From Axinella damicornis (lineage: Eukaryota > Porifera > Demospongiae > Axinellida > Axinellidae): DNA of 64,000 bases. Of this stretch, positions 1-11,588 are shown in pieces. Both the position numbers and the translations under genes were made by a program. The first letter of the stretch is position 1, and each line of letters begins with the position of its first letter. Under the pieces are notes generated by a model, which searched no databases, was not told the origin of the DNA, and worked only from the letters and a program-made list of their open reading frames with translations. The stretch covers positions 12,284,756-12,348,755 of the forward strand of contig OZ007512.1 of assembly GCA_963931865.1 (NCBI GenBank), in the 5' to 3' direction.

Positions 1-23
1 GAGTAGTAGGCCAAGGGCAAGCA

Positions 24-71
24 TAGCCTCGTTCCCAGGCCCCATACGGATGGGGTCTGGGAACGAGGCTA
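24..71. repeat. Short foldback element, TAGCCTCGTTCCCAGGC family
   Basis: 48-bp near-perfect palindrome with termini TAGCCTCGTTCCCAGGC and its inverse; the smallest kind of copy of a family found about 20 times in this window. Confidence 0.8.
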
Positions 72-404
72 GGGCAAGCAGAGACAAATTAAAGAGAGGT
101 TCATTGCCAGAGCAAGGGGCTGGTCTGTGGTCTGGTATACGTACAGGGAGCTACAAGTGCAGCCAGTAACTAGTAAATTGGTGGTGTAGCTACAATACAG
201 AGATTTAGTCGGGAGCTGTTTATGTCCAAAATAATGAGAGAGAACATTGATCGTCCGAGTATGAACGGAGGTTTGACTGTACCACGCTTGGTACCTGTTT
301 CTGTGCACACACACATGGATGCACTTGCACATGCAGGTATCAGAAGTTCAACTTCCCACTCACACGTGCACATGCAGGTATCAGAAGTTCAACTTCCCAC
401 TCAC

Positions 405-1036
405 CTTGCAGGCCAACAGATTGTCCTACGACTGAATCACTAGGTGCCCCCAGAGCTTTACAGATTACCTCCACCATCTCTGGCTTGCCGGCATCGTAGA
501 AACACTTTGCCAGGTTTCGGTATGTAGCAATCGGACTATATTTCTGCCTCCATTTCCGCAACACAGCTCTCCTAAAAAGATTGCAATGTAGCTATTATGG
601 TGGTATAAGATGAATCCAACAGTCTCAGAAAACTCAACCACACATCCTCCCATCCTTAAATTGCTGCTGCAGTGCATTCACTCATTGTACTGTGAGATAG
701 TATAGGTAGGGCATAACACATATAGCTAGATGCATAATGGGTACACAGTACGTGCAACATGCTACATGCCAAGACCACAAGCGCCCTTTGCAATCCTCGC
801 AAGGCGGTAGGTAGATACCTCCTCGCATCTGCAGTTCTGTTGTCTGCCACGATCGCCTCCTCCTCCGCCTCGTTGATACCCAGGTTAACGCAAACTGAGC
901 TCCAGTTGGTCAGCGACCTCGAGATGTTCGCCAAGTGAATGTCGCTGATCTTCTGATTCAGCATTGGCTGATTTTGAGGCGGAATGGTGGCCAGTATTTG
1001 GTCCAGAGAGGCCTCGGCTGGAGGATCCATTGTCAT
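405..1036 (-). CDS. Death-domain protein, 5' end only (runs off left edge)
   Basis: Two exons read right to left: 1036-819 (start ATG at 1036, ends with 2 nt of a codon, donor AG/GTATCT) and 571-405 (acceptor TTTTTAG, ends in phase 1 at a GTGAGT donor). Together they encode one death domain split by a phase-2 intron; the N-terminus begins MTMDPPAEASLDQILATIPP and helix 5-6 contains RKWRQKY and AKCFYDAGKPEMVEVICKAL. Death domains are six-helix bundles for homotypic assembly. The same two exons occur almost unchanged at 51949-52720, where they begin a DD-CARD-Roc-COR gene, so the missing part of this gene may encode the same thing (inference). The start lies only about 200 bp from the end of the upstream caspase gene on the same strand. 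The first intron contains no other exon that I can see. Confidence 0.75.
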
Positions 1037-1162
1037 CGATCCCTAGACCCTGCTTAGCTGGTCGCGGCGAGCCACGCCCCATTTCCGAGTATTCGGGGCG
1101 TAGGCCTACGGTAATTAATCCGGCAGAGCCGTGGTTGTTTTGTCACGTTCTGTGTTGAAACC

Positions 1163-1168
1163 TTTAAT
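1163..1168 (-). promoter_or_regulatory. Candidate polyadenylation signal (ATTAAA) of the caspase gene
   Basis: ATTAAA on the minus strand about 70 bp past the caspase stop codon. The duplicate caspase has the same hexamer at 51847-51852, about 65 bp past its stop. Confidence 0.45.
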
Positions 1169-1234
1169 ACAAAAATTTGACATACGCACTATCATTACAT
1201 AAAAGTTTTGCTATACAATGATACATCCAGCTGT

Positions 1235-2187
1235 CTAGAGGAAGTAAACATCTTTGCGAAGTCGATCAACAGGCTCTGAGACCTGTTTGTATCCAGTGTC
1301 AGTCTCATACTGTGAAACTTCGTTGTTAATCTTGGTGTGCATGTCCACTAGCTTTGTGTGTTTGGCATTTGTGCAGAGGGTTTGGCAAAGTGCTTTGATG
1401 TACGGAGAACCATTCTTATCTTCCTTGTCTGTTGGGTGCCATGCGACGTAGCCTGATGGTGTTGCAGAGCTGAAGAAGAAGTCAGCTTCAGAAGCAATTT
1501 TGGAGCCTGAATCTGCGACAATGCGAGGCTCGACTACGACACCACGGTCTGCCTTATTTACACCCTCCTTCCCACGGCAAGCTTGTGTAAAGAACATTTT
1601 CGGCTTTCCATTGAGATTTGTACAGGCTCTCAGCTCTGAAGCAATATCTGTCAGTTCCACAAGCGCACTGTCCGAACCAAACACCTTCCCATCCTCTCCG
1701 TGCGACAGGATGCAGCAGACAAAACTGTCATGTGTTGCAAGCTCAGCTGAACGTGTTGAAACAATTCTCTTAAATATTTGCAGCATTTCAGACGCCTTGG
1801 GCTCCCGGTATATTTCAACATTGTAACCGAGGAATCGAAACGTTTTGGACAAGTTACTTTCATCTGTGTCGGTAGCTACTCGTTTGCTTAGCTTGTGGAC
1901 CGGATCGGGTGAGGGTGGTGGAGGCTTAAACTCTTTGTTATTGATGATCACAGCGATTCCGTGTGGGTGGCAATGCATGTCATAACGCTCATTGATACCT
2001 GCTTGTTTTAAACCTTCAGTCGGCATGATTTCGGCGAAGGACAGCTTCACACTGGTCTTGCTGCAACGATCGTACGCCTTCTTAAGCTCAAATCGTTTCC
2101 GACCCCACGAATCTGTAGTTACCGTGTCCGATGAAAAGTAACTCCCTTCTAGCTCCTCGCCAGAATCACTGCTCGACTCTTGGACAG
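1235..2187 (-). other. Caspase catalytic exon (p20 + p10)
   Basis: Single exon carrying the whole protease domain plus a Ser/Asp-rich N-terminal lead (about 35 residues). Conserved pieces: NNKEF-like first strand, an Arg in LSKRVATDTD that aligns with the first S1-pocket Arg of animal caspases, SHGEDG, QACRG, a linker with Asp residues suitable for processing, then FFFSSATPSGYVAW and GSPYIKALC of the small subunit. The Arg usually found right after the small-subunit Trp (W-R-N/D) is His here (W-H-P). A second, interrupted copy lies at 50315-51783 on the plus strand and has the same His. Confidence 0.88.
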
Positions 2188-5100
2188 CTGTACGAAATTA
2201 AGGAGAGAGAAAGGGACTAATCATGGCTTGATTGTGATGACTTCATTAGCCTCGTTCCCAGGCCCGCCCAGCTTCCATCGCTTGCAGCACTTTTCCGTAC
2301 TGCAAGTGATGAAAGGGGCCGGGAACAAAGCTAAGACTTCATTAGGATACTAGCTAAAGTGACAATTTCAGAGGTTTGTATATTATGCATGAGAGAATAG
2401 TTATGAGATGGGATGAATCAGATCAAGTATAATTATGGTAACTTAGACCATTGCACTGCCTGCTATGTATTGTGATGCCTTGTAGCACACAACAGGTCCA
2501 CTGAGTGTTGACAAATTCAGTGTGTGAAATGACAATTCTGTTACCGGATCATAAAGCTAACCAACTGTGGTGGGTATAGCCCATATCACATTCATCTTTC
2601 AGGACCGCATAGTTGATCTTTGAACCAATTAGGCGAATCATGTGGTAGCCAAAGCGGAGTAGGAAATGGCCTGGGGATAAACCTAGGGAATACCCGGCTA
2701 GTGGTCACACAAACTTACGTGACTTGTTCAGCTACATGTGTAAAGTAATTACAAGGTCAATTGAAGTTACCATTCTAAACGGCAATTGACAGACCATAGA
2801 AGGTTGGAACTTGGGAATGAGGCAGCTAGTTTCAGTGCAAGGAGTTCTCAGCCTGTTCACCAAACCCTAGCCTCGTTCCCAGGCCTGAGTGAGTGGCCTG
2901 GGAACGAGGCTACCCAAATCCATTCTGCAAGCAGGTGACACTAGGTATGGAGGCTCAGGAAAATGCCTAAAGTGGTTAGATCAATGCTCACATACGTTCA
3001 GTGTACTGTGAAGAAGAGGTAGCGGTGTCAACATTCTGTGGCTGCAGTGATGAAGGACCAGTTCTCTGACCTGCACTATCTGGTTGATACTGGACAGCTG
3101 AACCACTAGATGGTAGCGTTTGATTTGTACTTTGCTGTGGTACAGAAGATTGCGCAGGCGGCTGGTACCCTTGAGGATGCTGTTGGCCTTGGTAGTTTGT
3201 ACCAATGACTCCGCTTCCAGCAACTTGGACTGGAGGCTGCATTTGTGGAGCGTGCCCGGACGGCTGATGTATTTGCTGTGGGTACATCGGCTGGGCTTGT
3301 GGCGGGTTGTACACCGGTCCAGTCGGTTGGGGCTGCACACCTGCAATAAATAATGAAGGCTTCATTGATAATTTTAGATCATCACAGAATGCCAACATTA
3401 GCTACCTTTTTTCTGAAGAAACAGTGACTTGAGGTTGAATGCAAGGCCTTCTTGTCCAATGCTCTGAACAGCAAGGGCTAAAGCTTCAATAGTCGGCCAA
3501 TGATGGTTAGGAGGGGCCCATTTCAACCACTGGGTCAGCGCTTCTCTGAGGTAACCAACGGAGCCCTCCACAATGAGCGTAGGCTTGTGTTGTATTATAT
3601 TGAGGTCATACTCTAGGATACCAAGAGCACCACCAATTTCTCGCCACTGAGGAACAGCTGGTTTCAATATCTCAGTAAGGATGTACAGATCTCGCTCAGC
3701 CAAGATCATACCACCTAATGACAACAAGTAAAGTTTGTAGGATTCAATGTAGAACCTTTCCTTCAGTGGTACATGCAAGGAAAGGTTACAGACAGGATAC
3801 TGAAACTAATTGCACTGTGAAAAAATGCTGTTATAGATATTTTCTGCATCAGATAAATATAACAGGTTGTAAAAGACGTCCTATAACTGTAATGCCTAAT
3901 AAATATACTGTTATACGCAAAATACTTAGCTATGCCACTTCTATAAGCTGTTATATGTTAGGCTTGTAACAAAGTTAGAAGACAGACGATAACAGCTCGT
4001 TTTCACAGTGTAATAGCAAACGTTCCTTCTATTATGGCACATGCATCTGTGACGCACTCTGCTGTTGAGGATAGCCGTGACTCCCTCCCTGCTGAGGATA
4101 GCCATGACTCCCTCCTGACTGCACCGGTTGCATCGTAGCTGCTTGCTGTGGGTAGAATTGCGACGTGTTTTGCTGTGGAATGCCATAGTTCGCTGATGGT
4201 GCTTGCCACTGGACTTGAGGCTGAACCATATGTGGAGCTTGTCCAGAGAGCTGTGGCATTTGCTGATGTGAGTACATGTACATCCCCTGGGATTGTGGTG
4301 GGTTGTAAACTGGTCCAGCCGGTTGTGGCTGCATTCCTGGCACACCTGCAGTTGATAATTATCAGAAATGGAGACCTATCAGGTTACATACACTCTGGAT
4401 CATGAGTAGGCACACAATGACTCCCCATTGCCATCCGGGTAACAGCCAAATTTGCACTTATGGATTTCAGACAATGCTGCTGAGCACCAGGTAGCTTTCA
4501 TTGAAACAGAATGTAGCAACGAAGTAACAACATCCTGCCCTAGCGATGATAAGTCTTGTTGCTCTTGTTTGTCGGTCACAACCCTCAACACCTATAGCAC
4601 CCTTGCATTACTCAGGATGCTTACTCAGGATTATATGGAACAATCTTGAGTGCGTTTCTGTGTGGTGCCTTCACTATTAATGACTGATGAAAATGATCTA
4701 CGTATACTGTGATTCCCTGAAAACAGCCTCTCTCCCAGCTAACAGTTATCGCCAGGTACTAACCACTCACAGTATTTCTGCCTTATCACCTCTGCAACAT
4801 CTGGCCTCCCAACGAAATCAACTGCATCAGCAATATCAGGCCAACAAGGTGGCGGGTTGGTTCGAGGCAGCCACACAGCTAGCATGGCCATGAGACAATT
4901 CTGTGGGTCGCCACGGTGACGATCAGCAATGATGCTCATTTCTCCGCCAGGGATTTCTAAGAACGTGCCAATAGGCCGCCATTCACTGGCAACAGTGTTA
5001 CGTAGCTCTATCATCAGCTGCTTTTCAGTGGGTTTCAACATACCTGCAGAATGCATTGTGAGAACAACTAGCTATCTTCTTGGAGCTAGCTAGCTACATA

Positions 5101-6617
5101 ACATGCCTATAACCAAGAGTTCATAACAATAAGAGTGTGCAACTGCCATATGGTATCCAGTGCCACCATCTTGGCAGTATGACATAGATCAATTGGTGGT
5201 GAAGTAGCTGCATGCTCCTAAGTGTGAAATTGTGATTTAATCACAATTTCACACTTAGGAGCATGCAGCTGCTACTACTTCACCACCAATTGATCTACGT
5301 CATATGGCAGTTGCACACTCTGAACTCTTGCTATAACTGATGGAGGTAATTACCCAACCTTCAGCCATTCATATCTCCCATAACATCATTTGTACTGCAA
5401 AGTACGAAGGTGGCTATGAAGTAGCAAGCAACCAAAGAGAATCGCCTAGAGCAAGGCCATGATCAAGGTAAAAGCCTTTAAAATGTCAAGTAAGCATGTG
5501 ACTGTGCTCATCACAAACTTTCGCTATAGTATGTCTTGGTTAGGGAGATTAGCTACTAGAAATTATTGTGGGTTAAAAGAGATTTGGTGACTATTACATC
5601 CCACCAGGACTGAAATTGAGATGCAGCTAGCTACTATATACATCACTGTGAGCTACCTAACCAGACTAGCATAAAAATGCTTTTTGCAAATAGCCCCAAA
5701 TTTAATTACTCGAATTAGGGATATATATATATATATAGATCAGGAGCCACTCTACACTTACCTTGGTTTTGTCCCACGAATTGCGCAGTCGGTGCTGGCT
5801 GGTACGGCGCAGTATAATACTGTTGCCCAGGAGGTGGAGGTTGTTGATAAGCTCCCGGAGGTGGAGGTTGTTGATAAGCTCCCGGTGGATGCGCAGTCGG
5901 TGTTGGCTGGTATGGCGCAGTATCATACTGTTGCCCTGGAGGTGGAGGTTGTTGATAAGCTCCCGGTGGCGGATAGTAGCCTGCAGCTGGCTGGTGCTGT
6001 GCAGCTGGTTGTGGTGGGGGTGCATTAGGCTGAAGAACCTTACACACGGCCTCCACCATCTCCGGTTTGTCTGCATTGTAGAAACACTTTGCAAGGTTTC
6101 TGTATGTGGCCGTTGGACCATACTTTTGCCTCCATTTCCGCAATACAGCGTGTCTAGGAAGAAGGTATGAACAGATTTACACTAGGTAGAATTATTTCCT
6201 ACACACGGCACAAAGGAGGAAGCAACAATTCGTGCTACACCCAGTGCAGCAAAAAGGACCGAAAGGTGGAAGTAATATTCCAAACTTGCAATCATTGATT
6301 AGGATAGGATAGGTTAATTTTTGACAGGTATAGGTCCCATCAGCCTGGTCCCCCTTATTACTTTCGTTTTCAACAGCTACAGCAAGAATGATGCATGTAT
6401 CCTCTTGAGATACCACATACCGTTGTGCGTCTAATTTGCTGTTCTCTTCCTCGATGGCCTCTTCGTCCGTCTCGCGGAGACCAAGGTACGATATTGCTGC
6501 TCTCCAGCTTTTCAGCGAACGCGCTAGTTCAGCCAAATGGATGTCGTTCGCGATCTTTTGATCCAACAGCTGTGGTGGGATAGCAGCCAGCATCTGATCG
6601 AGAGATTGCTGCTCCAT
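1235..6617 (-). CDS. Caspase with three N-terminal death domains and PQ-rich linkers (7 exons, about 918 aa)
   Basis: Exons (transcription order): 6617-6421, 6153-5762, 5043-4771, 4345-4058, 3714-3406, 3340-2996, 2187-1235; total 2757 nt, divisible by 3. Exons 1-2 encode DD1 (phase-2 intron inside) and a linker with repeats of GAYQQPPPPG; exon 3 DD2 (LKPTEKQLMIELRN...); exon 4 a Y/Q/P linker; exon 5 DD3 (LYILTEILKPAVPQW); exon 6 a second Q/P linker; exon 7 the caspase. The caspase shows the catalytic His in ILSHGEDG (about 1690-1709), catalytic Cys in TQACRG (about 1572-1586), acidic inter-subunit linker and a p10 region ending KDVYFL. Internal exons 3-6 are all phase 1-1. The architecture fits an initiator-type caspase recruited through DDs. 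Exon 4 donor (GTGCGT) is the least certain junction. An alternative start 12 codons upstream (6653) is possible; I prefer 6617 by analogy with the gene at 11589. Confidence 0.8.
2247..2333. repeat. Foldback element, TAGCCTCGTTCCCAGGC family
   Basis: Inverted-repeat element in the last intron of the caspase gene. The ends are TAGCCTCGTTCCCAGG and its inverse; the interior holds a second inverted pair, CTTGCAG / CTGCAAG. A related copy sits in the corresponding place of the inverted duplicate (50157-50255). Confidence 0.8.
2868..2912. repeat. Short foldback element, same family
   Basis: 45-bp palindrome with the family termini around a GAGTGAGTG core. Equivalent copies at 26397-26441 and 49572-49616 lie in the same flanking sequence, so the insertion predates those duplications. 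Confidence 0.8.
5114..5330. repeat. Large palindromic MITE-like element
   Basis: About 215-bp inverted repeat centred near 5235 (GTGATTTAATCAC), with arms containing AGGAGCATGCAGCTGC and GTGTGCAACTGCCATATG. It lies in the intron between exons 2 and 3 of the caspase gene. A more diverged relative lies at about 52865-53055, in the intron before the CARD-like exon of the right-hand gene. Confidence 0.8.
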
Positions 6618-6978
6618 AGCCTTTGGCGTGTCGCTACTGTCTGAATGGTACAAGTACCATCTTCATTGGTGGTTGAGCGGCGCAGCAGCAGGACACACCC
6701 TCAATTTGTAATCAGCGCATGCGCACAGCAGGATACGTTCCTACTGGAGCAACTTGGCTTGATTCATCAACTTTGACTTTGACTGCGCGTACGAAGCAGG
6801 AAAACCGGACAGCATGGAAACAAGATGTAAATGGCACTATATATCCCTATAGAAGCAACGTCACAGAAGGTCAGAGCCCCAAACTCTGGAGTGATCTGAA
6901 GGCATGTAAACATACAAGGGCTGCGACACAAAGATTTCATATATACAAGTTATGAAATTGCAGATCAATGTAGGAGGT
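6618..6978. other. Intergenic region between two minus-strand genes
   Basis: About 360 bp between the CARD adaptor stop (6979) and the caspase start (6617). No convincing gene. It must hold the caspase promoter and the CARD gene 3' UTR; no TATA box stands out. Confidence 0.5.
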
Positions 6979-9900
6979 TCATGATCTCCAGTATTTCTGT
7001 TTGAGTTCATCTGCAACTCTGTTCCCTCCGACACTTGGCTGATAGAGTACTTTCACAACCTGCTCCCAGGTGTAAGGTGATTTCGATCCTGTACGGTGGG
7101 ATGGAATTAAATGTAACAATATTCCATGCTAGTGCATACCACTAGCCTCATTCCCAGGCCTCCGTGCAGCCTTTCGTTGCTTAGCTACAGTACAGAGAAA
7201 TTGAGGAGAGCCTGGGAAGAAGGCTATATTGTGCCACAGCATGAAAGCACCTACAAAACACCTGGGTAGTCAGTTGTGGGCTAGTAGTGCATGTCCAAAA
7301 AGCTATTGGTATGATTAACTTGGGCTAGTAGTAACAGCATTTTTTCAAGTTATGTGTATGAAAAGCTGTCAATAGTAACATAATTGGGCCGCCACGTGGG
7401 CAGAAATTTTAGGCCATGTCTATTAGAGAAACTTCAAGATGAAGTATTCGCCATCAATGTGACTCACTACACATCCTAGAGTCTGCATGCATGCAGCTAC
7501 AGCTGTGCGTTCGCTCACCGTTGTACCACCTGTCAAACATTGCTGCAAACAGGTTATTGGTAGATTGCTGCCATCCGTGTTGTGCGTGTATTCCCGTCAG
7601 TTCGTACTCGGCCAGCCCTAGTCCCCGGCCGATTTCTCGCCACTTGTCAGGAAGCTTGACAGCAACCTCATTCAGGAGGTCCTTCATTTCTGGTGCATAG
7701 CGTAACCCTGCATACTCATCTGGCAGTAAGTGGATTGGAGAATGATATGTATCAGTTCATAAAAGTAGCAATATTTTGTATTGTTTCTTTTCTGAGACTG
7801 AGAGTTGTGCTATAGCTACTTCAAACTGTTTATGCATAACGATACCACAAACACCATTTATGTGCTATAGTATACTTCCTATTTCCGCTACAGTGATAAC
7901 CGCTGTTTTCTTTTCTACAGCTTTTGTAGTGGGTACACTTAATTAACCTTCCTAGGCATACAGACGTTACTCGGTTACCTTGGTAACGGTGTCCTTCCAC
8001 TTGACCCTGGCCTGCTAGCCCAGGGTACTGGGATGGTCGGGTGTTGACAGGATGGGAGCTGCCATCAGGTGGGAGCTGCGTAGGTGGTGGGTAGTTGCTG
8101 TAACTTTGCTGGGGCGGGTACTGACTTGTGTTGGGCCCCGGCCGGTATCCAGGGTGCATTTGTTGGTGGAGAAGTGGCTGATGAGTTGCAGGCTGACTGG
8201 TGTGCTGAGGAAGATATCCTGAGTCGAGGAAAGAATAGGTAGCTAATTTGTACAGTACTTTGAGTGGAAGCTTGCATGCATTTCTGATCATGATTATACA
8301 TTAGGATCTACACACGTAACTAGTACAGAAGAAGATGATGCTTGATGTGTTGGAATCAAGTCTTACCATGCTTACTTTATTTCCTTCCTATTGTTCATGA
8401 AAATTCAGCTGGCTACATTGTTTGTACAGCAAGGCTCCACATATGACTGTATATACTGCACTGTTGGCTATAACTGTACACCACAAGAGACTAAGAGTAC
8501 AGAATCACGGCATAAATGTGCATGGCAACGAAGCCCTATACATGAGTATATAAAGTGAATGCTTCAGTTCAGAAACCTCTTCGGCTTTGAAAGTGTTCCT
8601 CCAACTTCGTGGCCACTCCAGCTCCCCCAATAATTTCGGGATCATCACGTAGAGCTTGACAGAGGGCTTCAAGGGTCGGTTGTACATGTCCCTGGTTAAG
8701 CCACCTGTTCAGGAGATCCCTCAGGCATGCTGCAGGTGTCTTGTTGCTATCCGTATGGCGAATAATAGACTCGTGTGATCCCATTCTAATCTGGTCACCA
8801 ATTGCAACCCAGTATGCAGCAACAGTCCGAAGCAATATTTTCAGGGCTCCCAAGTCTTCAGGTGTGAGTTTGGTTGTTGCTGGAGTCAAAGAAACAAGCA
8901 CACAGGAGAGGTAAAGGCCATGTTGCCTAGCTACTGCAGACTCATTACAGTGTTACCTTGGTAACTTGGTCCTTGCATTTGAGCCCCAGGGTACTGTGAT
9001 GGGTGGACGTTGCCGTGACTACCACCAGGTGGGTATGTATAGCCAGTGTGTTGTGTCGGAGGGTAGGGTGGTTGCTGAGGTAGCATGGTAGTACCCATTG
9101 CATGACCAGCTGGCATTTGGTTGGGCCCAAAGTGTTGAGAAGGTGGAGCATACCCTGCATCAGGTAAGAACATCCAGGTTTGAGATTAAGCATGCATGCA
9201 ACAATTAATGACCTATAGCCTATGTTCTCTACACGAAGCATAGCTATAGCTTGACAATAAGCCAGTGCTAGCTAGCTCTATAGCATACACGGAGTGAGAA
9301 CGTCTCAGTTCTAACCTGGATTGGATTGATGAATTTGTGCACCTCCCACAACATGAAGTTGCGGCTGACTGCCACCGGCACCTGGTATGTACGCAGCAGG
9401 GCCGGTCTGATACATTTGGGAAGTAGCAGCAGCACTTACTGGAGGTATGATACCTTGAATTGACAGAATAAAAGTGCATGGTATAATTATTATTACATTA
9501 TGCAATGAATATAATATCATATAAATGTCCAAGAATTTGCTGTTAATGACGTACAGTGTCTTTTTTGCTATCTGGAAAAAGGTTTACTAGCTACTGATAC
9601 AAGGCAGTGTTGCAGTAAATTAAATTGTTGTCATGGTCACAGTAATGCTTACCATACTTCTTGCACAGAACGGAAACCATTCTCTCATCTCCGACCTTGT
9701 GTAGCGCTTTGACCAGCTGTTCATACGAAGCTTGGGGTTGCCTGGTCAGCCAAAGCTGAAACATTGTGAGTGCCTGTGCTCTTGCGTCTCCTTGATAATC
9801 CTTCTTAATGATGTCCAAGTCATATTCGTCGAGATCCAGTGCCAGACCTAGCCGGTACCACTCCCGAACTTGAAGATGCATTAGGTCCTTGGATGCAGGT

Positions 9901-10123
9901 GCCGGAGGGGGTGAGCCTGAATTGAGGTGGAACATGTGCCGATCACATGACATAGCCTCGTTCCCAGGCCCTTACCAGCTTCCTGTCACTTGCAGTATAT
10001 GGATAATTATGTGCTAGCGACAAAAAGCTGGGTGCAGTGTTTATTTAAAGGCCTTTAGGGGGCCCCCTAAATTTATTTCCTCCCCAAACCATGCAGCGAG
10101 GTTAATTCAAATTTACCCATTAG

Positions 10124-10157
<34 letters not shown>

Positions 10158-11370
10158 ATAAACTCTAGAAAAAGCACTGGCTAGGTGCGGACAGTCCGAC
10201 TCCGAGTGGGGCTGGAAATGAATTCAAATTCTACTGCAAATACAGTGCACTGAGTAACAACTTCAAATCACTACAACAACTTGGCCTGGTTTGTTGCTTG
10301 ATTGTTCATGCATCATATAATTATGTGGGCTCTTTCAAGGCTCTTCCATGAGGCTTCTGAGTACATGTAATTTACTGTTTGAATTCTGCAAGCAGTGGCC
10401 ATTCCATCAATTGGCTTTGGCCATTTTCCTGGAAATCAACAGTACGATTGTCTACTGGTGCGGATGTGAACTTCATAGCTAGTTAAATTAGTACGAATAC
10501 GGTATTACCAATGTGGGAACTTCCATTTTGAGTACCAGTGACTCGCTGTTGGTGAGCAGTAGTGTTGACTGGGGCCCACACGCCTCCCTTCAGCTTGTAG
10601 GTCTCTGCAATACGGGGAAGAAGCACATCATACACAAGTATTGAAGTTCCTTGCTATGTGTTGTGGGCAAATTCCGGTGGATCAGCCAAGCTGAAGTAGC
10701 TAAAGATCAGGAAAAGGAAGTTAGCTTTCCTTCCTCAACCAAGTTGTTTGCATCCTGGATTCTGCATTCTGTAATATGGCTCAATTTTGCTATGTGTTAC
10801 CACATGATTTATATTAAGTTAAAAGTCTAAAGCTTTGGCCACGATCATGATCAAAGAGGCCAGTAAGGCTCATAGTTTAATGACCGAGCACTGGACAAAT
10901 ATCCTATTAGCTAGGTGTCCTACATGTAGTGAGAATTGATGAAATTCAGCTCTTTAAATTCCTGCGCCTGTTAGCTAGGTGTATGAAAAATCATTTATGC
11001 TGAGGTGTATATAGGACCCATAGGAAATTCACTTTTTCAGGGTGATAAGCTTATTCTTTACATAAATAAGAGCTTTACCTATCAACTTCTCGCCGAGCCA
11101 GACACACTGCTCCATCTTCAAAATGAGAAGGACGAAATCTCGGAAGGCCCCAGGCTTCCCGCTACTTATGACTTCCAATAGGATATTAGTGCGCTTTGTC
11201 TGAGGGTTCGGCCATGCTGGGTTTGAAGCCTCATCCACCCTCGTTTTGCTGATTATCTTATCCGCGAACAGCCCACCGGCTAGTACAACTGGATCCAGAT
11301 TGGATTGCGTTATATCGGCGAAGTGGACCTGGAGAGTGTCGTACGCCTTTGCGTCCTCTCTCTGCATCAT
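6979..11370 (-). CDS. CARD - DD - DD - DD adaptor with PQ-rich linkers (9 exons, about 609 aa)
   Basis: Exons: 11370-11079, 10604-10509, 9916-9653, 9453-9316, 9154-8957, 8879-8577, 8218-7979, 7707-7519, 7088-6979; total 1830 nt, divisible by 3. Exon 1 is CARD-like (starts MMQREDAKAY, has LVLAGGLF/ADKII-type helices and ends GAFRDFVLLILKM...LGEKLIG). Exon 2 is a short spacer. Exon 3 is a DD (EWYRLGLALDLDEYDLDIIK). Exons 4, 5 and 7 are Y/P/Q/G-rich linkers, with motifs such as GYAPPSQ and GYTYPPGG. Exon 6 is a DD (LTPEDLGALKILL). Exons 8-9 form a DD split by a phase-1 intron, ending in KYWRS and a stop. Every intron is phase 1. There is no enzymatic domain, so an adaptor role bridging CARD and DD partners is inferred. 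The exon 6 donor (AGAG/GTTTCT) is non-optimal; read-through gives RRGF and a stop at 8569, a shorter isoform. Confidence 0.75.
7143..7226. repeat. Foldback element, TAGCCTCGTTCCCAGGC family
   Basis: Diverged copy in an intron of the CARD adaptor; left end TAGCCTCATTCCCAGGCC, right end GAGCCTGGGAAGAAGGCTA. Confidence 0.65.
10126..10154. repeat. Poly-C tract
   Basis: Homopolymer of about 29 C in the intron between exons 2 and 3 of the CARD adaptor. Exact length is likely unreliable. A half copy of the TAGCCTCGTTCCCAGG repeat lies nearby at about 9954. Confidence 0.9.
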
Positions 11371-11588
11371 CGACCAAAGGAGGGATAAATACTTATTCGA
11401 AATTCCAGGTCTCTACACGGTGATATCTAGCTATGGGTGGAGCATTGCTGCAATAGCTACGTCTATAGATGTCGTTATGGTATTACCAAAATTAATTAAT
11501 TAACAGGCCAACTCTGGAATGCGCATGAATATCTGTGTATCCCCCTTAGCTCTGGACAGTATAGGGTTCGTGTATTGTATACGGAGCT
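11371..11588. promoter_or_regulatory. Candidate bidirectional promoter between two divergent adaptor genes
   Basis: Only 218 bp separate the start of the CARD adaptor (minus, 11370) and the start of the triple-DD adaptor (plus, 11589). Both promoters must fall here or overlap the genes. The stretch is otherwise non-coding; no specific factor site is claimed. Confidence 0.5.
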
